This document shows positions 6,333 to 8,827 of a stretch of 8,827 nt of DNA, piece by piece. The notes beneath the pieces are model-generated. The model searched no databases and had not been told where the DNA came from. It saw nothing but the letters and a program-made list of their open reading frames with translations. Within the stretch, counting starts at the first letter, position 1; every line of letters starts with the position of its first letter. The position numbers and the translations under genes were made by a program. Origin of the DNA: Phycisphaerales bacterium (GTDB lineage: Bacteria; Planctomycetota; Phycisphaerae; Phycisphaerales; SM1A02); assembly GCA_007125255.1 (NCBI GenBank), contig SLDM01000516.1, positions 1 to 8,827 on the forward strand. Reading direction: 5' to 3'.

Positions 6333-7218
6333 TCCAGCCGGTCAGCCATTCGAGCGCGTCGATCAGCCGCGGCCCGGGGCGATTGAACATCTGGTTCCCG
6401 TCCACGATGACCACCTGGCCATCCTGGACCGCCGGCAGCAGCTTCCACCAGCGCTGAGAGGTGAGCGTGTCGAGTTCGCGCATCGTTTGCCGGATGTCGT
6501 AGCCGCACGGGCAGATGATCATGCGATCGGGCATGAGTTCCAGCAGATCTTCCGCGCTGATCTGACGTGACTTCGACCCCGGCGCGTTGAGTGAATGTCG
6601 ACCCCCGGCATGCGCGATCAACTGGGGGGTCCAGTGCCCCCCGATGAAGAGCGGGTCCATCCACTCCAGGAAGGCGACCTCCGGCCCTTCGACGTAGGCG
6701 TTGGCGTGCTCGCGTGCGACCCACATCCGCTCCCGCAGCGCCAGCATCGCCTCGTCGGCCTCCTCGGGCATCCCGACCGCCTCGCCGACGCGGAGCAGAT
6801 CGTCGAAGAGGTCATCCAGCATCCTCGGATTGAGCGAGACGATGGCGGGATGGGGGTTCATCGTCGCCGCGATGGCGCGAACGGTGTTCAGGTCGATCGA
6901 GCAGACCTCACAGAGATCCTGCGTGAGAATGACATCGGGTTGAAGTTCACGCAGCAGATCGGCATCCAGGTGGTAGAGCGACTGGTCCGCCCCGGCTTCT
7001 TCTGATCGGGACTGCAGCGCGGCCCGGACCTGCCGATCGATCTCCGCGCTGTTCGTCGCGGTGGTGCGCTGTCCCGTCAGCACCGGCCGATCGGCCAGGG
7101 TCGGCGGCCAGTCACATTCATGCGAGCGGCCGACGAGCAGGTGCTCTCCGCCGATGGCGGCCAGCAGTTCGGTGGCTGAGGGCAGCAGGGAGACGACGCG
7201 CGGCGGAGCAGTCATCAT
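6238..7218 (-). CDS. BtuF-like cobalamin-binding protein
   Basis: Predicted protein of 326 residues of the periplasmic-binding-protein type II fold (BtuF/FhuD group). Family signatures are RVVSLLPSATELLAAIG near the N-terminus, GRSHECDWP at 30-38, LTQDLCEVC at 98-106, EWMDPLFIGGHWTPQLI at 185-201, CPCGYD at 236-241, and NRPGPRLIDALEWL at 279-292. No signal peptide or lipobox is visible, unlike E. coli BtuF; a leaderless form of this family is, as I recall, common and annotated as cobalamin-binding. Its partner and location are therefore unclear. The ATG at 7218 (or the adjacent one at 7215) is chosen because the family sequence starts there. An upstream ATG at 7317 would translate repeat DNA and overlap the SDR gene. 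No Shine-Dalgarno precedes it. The gene lies 76 bases downstream of the SDR gene and overlaps the DUF1573 gene end by 95 bases. No B12 riboswitch is seen in front of it. Confidence 0.87.
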   Translation of the reverse strand: MMTAPPRVVSLLPSATELLAAIGGEHLLVGRSHECDWPPTLADRPVLTGQRTTATNSAEIDRQVRAALQSRSEEAGADQSLYHLDADLLRELQPDVILTQDLCEVCSIDLNTVRAIAATMNPHPAIVSLNPRMLDDLFDDLLRVGEAVGMPEEADEAMLALRERMWVAREHANAYVEGPEVAFLEWMDPLFIGGHWTPQLIAHAGGRHSLNAPGSKSRQISAEDLLELMPDRMIICPCGYDIRQTMRELDTLTSQRWWKLLPAVQDGQVVIVDGNQMFNRPGPRLIDALEWLTGWINDRPELIPLDFPVRSALPPNQLRSEPPSGP

Positions 7219-7233
7219 GCGGCCAGTGTAGCA
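7219..7233 (-). promoter_or_regulatory. Extended -10 placed for a leaderless mRNA (btuF-like gene)
   Basis: On the minus strand, TGC-TACACT (7233 to 7225) is an extended -10 (TGn plus a hexamer matching TATAAT at 4 of 6, including positions 1, 2 and 6). It is followed by the 6 bases GGCCGC and then ATG at 7218. The gene would thus have its own promoter rather than depend on the SDR gene upstream. Confidence 0.45.
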
Positions 7234-7247
7234 TCGCTTGGTGTAAA

Positions 7248-7290
7248 GCGACGGAGCGACGGAGTGGCGAGTGGGCGAAGGGGGAGTGGG
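7248..7290 (+). repeat. Degenerate 8-base tandem repeat between SDR and btuF-like genes
   Basis: GCGACGGA occurs twice exactly (7248-7255, 7256-7263). It is followed by decaying copies at the same 8-base period (GTGGCGAG, TGGGCGAA, GGGGGAGT). The unit is the same as in the element at 8133-8333, so the two are related. It fills most of the 76-base gap between the two genes. Confidence 0.6.
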
Positions 7291-7294
7291 GGGC

Positions 7295-8083
7295 CTACTG
7301 GGCCGCGAGGCGGCCACCGTCGACGGGCAGGTTCACGCCATTGATGTAGGCGGCGCCGGGGGAACAGAGAAAGCCGACCGTCGCGCCGAGTTCCTCGGGC
7401 CGGCCGAACCTGCCGACCGGCACGGTGGAGAGCATCTGCTTGCGCACCTCTTCTTCGCTGATCCCGCCGCGCTGGGATTTGCCGGCGATCAGGGTGTCGA
7501 GCCGGCCGGTATGCGTGAACCCGGGCAGCACGTTGTTGACGGTGATTCCGAACGGGCCGAGTTCCGCGGCGATCGTGCGCCCCCAGTTGGCGACCGCGCC
7601 GCGGATCGTGTTGGAGACGCCGAGCCCCTTGATCGGCGTGATGACCGACGTCGAGATGATATTGACGATTCGCCCGCAGCCGGCCTCCTTCATGCCCGGC
7701 ACGAACGCGCGGGTCAGCACCTGGTTGCACGCGATGTGTTTCCCGGCGGCGTCGAGATACGCCTCGGGTTCCGCTTCCGAGGCGGGGCCGGCCGGCGGTC
7801 CGCCGGTATTGTTGATGAGAACGTGAACCGGGCCGCGTTCGGCGACGATCCGCTCGGCGATCGCACCGAGAGCTTTCCAGTCGGCAAAGTCGGCGACGCG
7901 AAAGTCATGTGTCTGACCGGCCTCGGCGGCGAGTTCGGTCACGACACCTTTCAAGGCGACTTCGTTGCGGGCCAGAAGCGTGCATGTCGCGCCGAGCCGC
8001 GCGAGCTCTTCCGCGCACGCGCGGCCGATGCCTTGTGAGCCGCCGCAGATCACGGCGTGTCGATTGGCGAGGGGATGGGTCAT
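7295..8083 (-). CDS. Short-chain dehydrogenase/reductase lacking the YxxxK pair
   Basis: Predicted 262-residue Rossmann-fold oxidoreductase. The cofactor motif GGSQGIG is at 14-20; R39 and N40 after the second beta strand (LLARN) suggest NADP(H) preference. NNTGG at 91-95 replaces the classical NNAG. The active-site Ser is S144 in IISTS. The usual Tyr and Lys should be at 157 and 161 but are Ser157 and Arg161 (SNTIR). Conserved NNVLPGFTHT at 183-192 and the C-terminal INGVNLPVDGG at 247-257 are intact. A subset of SDR proteins annotated as FabG-like or unknown share the NNTGG and SNxxR forms, so this looks like a family trait, not decay. The substrate is unknown. The start at 8083 fits the family (about 7 residues before the first strand). 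It may be co-oriented but independently transcribed relative to the btuF-like gene. Confidence 0.9.
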   Translation of the reverse strand: MTHPLANRHAVICGGSQGIGRACAEELARLGATCTLLARNEVALKGVVTELAAEAGQTHDFRVADFADWKALGAIAERIVAERGPVHVLINNTGGPPAGPASEAEPEAYLDAAGKHIACNQVLTRAFVPGMKEAGCGRIVNIISTSVITPIKGLGVSNTIRGAVANWGRTIAAELGPFGITVNNVLPGFTHTGRLDTLIAGKSQRGGISEEEVRKQMLSTVPVGRFGRPEELGATVGFLCSPGAAYINGVNLPVDGGRLAAQ

Positions 8084-8120
8084 AACGGCTCAGTATCAGA
8101 CTTCGCGTCGAGAAAAGCAA
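8084..8120 (-). promoter_or_regulatory. Candidate promoter for the SDR gene
   Basis: On the minus strand, TTGCTT (8120 to 8115), a 17-base spacer, and GATACT (8097 to 8092, 4 of 6 to TATAAT) precede the ATG at 8083 by 8 bases. The predicted leader is nearly absent and there is no Shine-Dalgarno, only a weak GAG. The -35 is poor. Confidence 0.4.
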
Positions 8121-8125
8121 TTCGT

Positions 8126-8339
8126 AAAGGAAGGCACGGAGGCACGGAGTCACGAAGAGACAGCGACGAAGCGACGGAGGGGCGGAGCGACGAAGGGCCT
8201 GCGCGCCGAACCCCAGGGTGCCACGGCCAGCGACCGCAGGGAGTCGGCCGTGCGAGATGGAAGGACGTTGCTCCACACCTTCGTCACTCCGTCACGATCC
8301 CTTCGTGCCTCCGCCCCTTCGTCCCACCGTGCCTTCTTT
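8126..8339. repeat. Inverted-repeat element made of 8-base units with a hairpin core
   Basis: The left arm (8133-8194) is seven octamers such as GGCACGGA, GCGACGAA and GCGACGGA, with a 6-base break at 8157-8162. The right arm (8280-8333) is six octamers in reverse complement (TTCGTCAC, TCCGTCAC, then TTCGTGCC and others), with a 6-base break at 8296-8301. Outer ends are also inverted: AAAGGAA at 8126-8132 and TTCTTTT at 8334-8340. The core carries CACGGCC/GGCCGTG (8222-8228, 8246-8252), a REP-like hairpin preceded by GGGTGC. There is no ORF inside. It resembles a non-autonomous, REP/MITE-like element. It fills the divergent SDR/SRPBCC intergenic region, and its right edge abuts the SRPBCC promoter. 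Confidence 0.7.
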
Positions 8340-8351
8340 TATACTCTCCTC
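8340..8351 (+). promoter_or_regulatory. -10 hexamer placed for a leaderless mRNA (SRPBCC gene)
   Basis: TATACT (8340-8345) matches TATAAT at 5 of 6. It is followed by exactly 6 bases and then the GTG start at 8352. There is no Shine-Dalgarno. The -35 region falls inside the octamer repeat element, so that element may supply or modulate the promoter. Confidence 0.55.
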
Positions 8352-8827
8352 GTGGCCGATGAAACGTACACGAAGCGAACGCGGATCGAAGCCCCGGCAG
8401 CAGAGGTTTTTCGCTGGCACGAGCGGCCCGGGGCGCTGGAGCGACTGAACCCGCCGTGGGAGAACGTCCGCCTCATCCAGCGGCCGGAGTCGCTCCGCGA
8501 TGGTGCCCGCGCCGTTCTGGAGATGAAAATCGGTCCGCTGCGCAAGCGCTGGGTGGCCGAGCACTTCGATTACCGGCCCGGACGGCAGTTCTGCGATCGT
8601 CAGCTCGCCGGGCCGTTTGCGGCGTGGACACACCGGCATCTCGTCGAACCGGATGGCGAGGACGCGTGCCACCTGATCGACGAGATCACCTATCGCCTGC
8701 CCGGCGGCGCGGTGGGACGAGCGCTGGGCGGAAGGTTGGCCCGGCGCAAGATCGATCGCATGTTTGCCTATCGTCACGCGATCACGAAGGAGGACATCAT
8801 GGCTCACCAGAACGCCCCGAAAGAGAC
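8352..8827 (+). CDS. SRPBCC N-terminal domain of a TIGR01777-type epimerase (3' end off the window)
   Basis: The frame is open from GTG 8352 to the window edge (158 codons and part of one more). The translation has TKRTRIEAPAAEVFRWHERP, then LERLNPPWENV at 30-40, DGARAVL at 50-56, W67-V-A-E-H, GPFAAWTHRH at 87-96, and RRKIDRMFAYRHAIT at 131-145. This is the SRPBCC (START-like) fold of the type that precedes an NAD-dependent epimerase domain in TIGR01777/YfcH-like proteins. The Rossmann domain would begin just past the edge. A free-standing SRPBCC protein is less likely because the frame runs on after the RHAIT helix. GTG is used because no in-frame ATG occurs until residue 58 and the homologous core begins within 10 residues. 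The function is unknown in the family; the ligand may be a hydrophobic small molecule. Confidence 0.82.
   Translation, partial: MADETYTKRTRIEAPAAEVFRWHERPGALERLNPPWENVRLIQRPESLRDGARAVLEMKIGPLRKRWVAEHFDYRPGRQFCDRQLAGPFAAWTHRHLVEPDGEDACHLIDEITYRLPGGAVGRALGGRLARRKIDRMFAYRHAITKEDIMAHQNAPKE

Noticed and set aside
7219..7317. N-terminal extension of the BtuF-like protein to 7317
   Set aside because: It would translate the octamer repeat and overlap the SDR end; its Pro/Ser/Arg composition is not a signal peptide.
8292..8807. 171-codon minus-strand open frame
   Set aside because: It is antisense to the SRPBCC coding region, which has clear family motifs in the plus frame.
1..8827. A new multi-gene defence or secondary-metabolite system
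   Set aside because: The genes have separate promoters and orientations and known unrelated families; nothing ties them into one new system beyond the B12 theme.

Overview
The window looks like chromosomal DNA from a high-GC planctomycete, most likely of the Phycisphaerae. The main support is two secreted proteins ending in a PAPG motif, a short hydrophobic stretch and an Arg cluster, which is the PEP-CTERM (exosortase) tail in the form common in that class. A long ClpB and a DUF1573 membrane protein fit but are less diagnostic. This assignment is inference; there is no rRNA or other marker.

Layout. Positions 1-1226 hold a minus-strand vitamin B12 locus: a complete cobalamin riboswitch (999-1209), a small PEP-CTERM surface protein (283-831), and the signal-peptide end of a second secreted protein that runs off the left edge (1-154). 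Positions 1380-2369 hold a plus-strand PEP-CTERM protein with a leader containing four perfect inverted repeats, ending at a strong bidirectional terminator shared with the convergent clpB (2520-5150, minus). A 330-base divergent region separates clpB from a DUF1573 gene (5481-6332, plus). The DUF1573 gene overlaps tail to tail with a BtuF-like cobalamin-binding protein gene (6238-7218, minus). Upstream of that lies an unusual SDR oxidoreductase (7295-8083, minus). An inverted-repeat element built from 8-base units follows (about 8126-8339), and then the SRPBCC N-terminus of a TIGR01777-type epimerase (8352 to the right edge, plus).

How the genes work together. The first locus is probably for capture of corrinoid at the cell surface under B12 repression. 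The BtuF-like gene is a second B12-related gene about 5 kb away with no visible riboswitch. ClpB is a housekeeping disaggregase. The other genes have no clear pathway link.

The best leads are: the B12-riboswitch-controlled PEP-CTERM protein with a possible alternative-pairing switch; three genes (DUF1573, btuF-like, SRPBCC) whose start codon lies exactly 6 bases after a -10-like hexamer with no Shine-Dalgarno, suggesting leaderless transcripts; and the octamer inverted-repeat element. I saw no CRISPR array, prophage, transposase, tRNA or rRNA, and no evident new multi-gene defence system.
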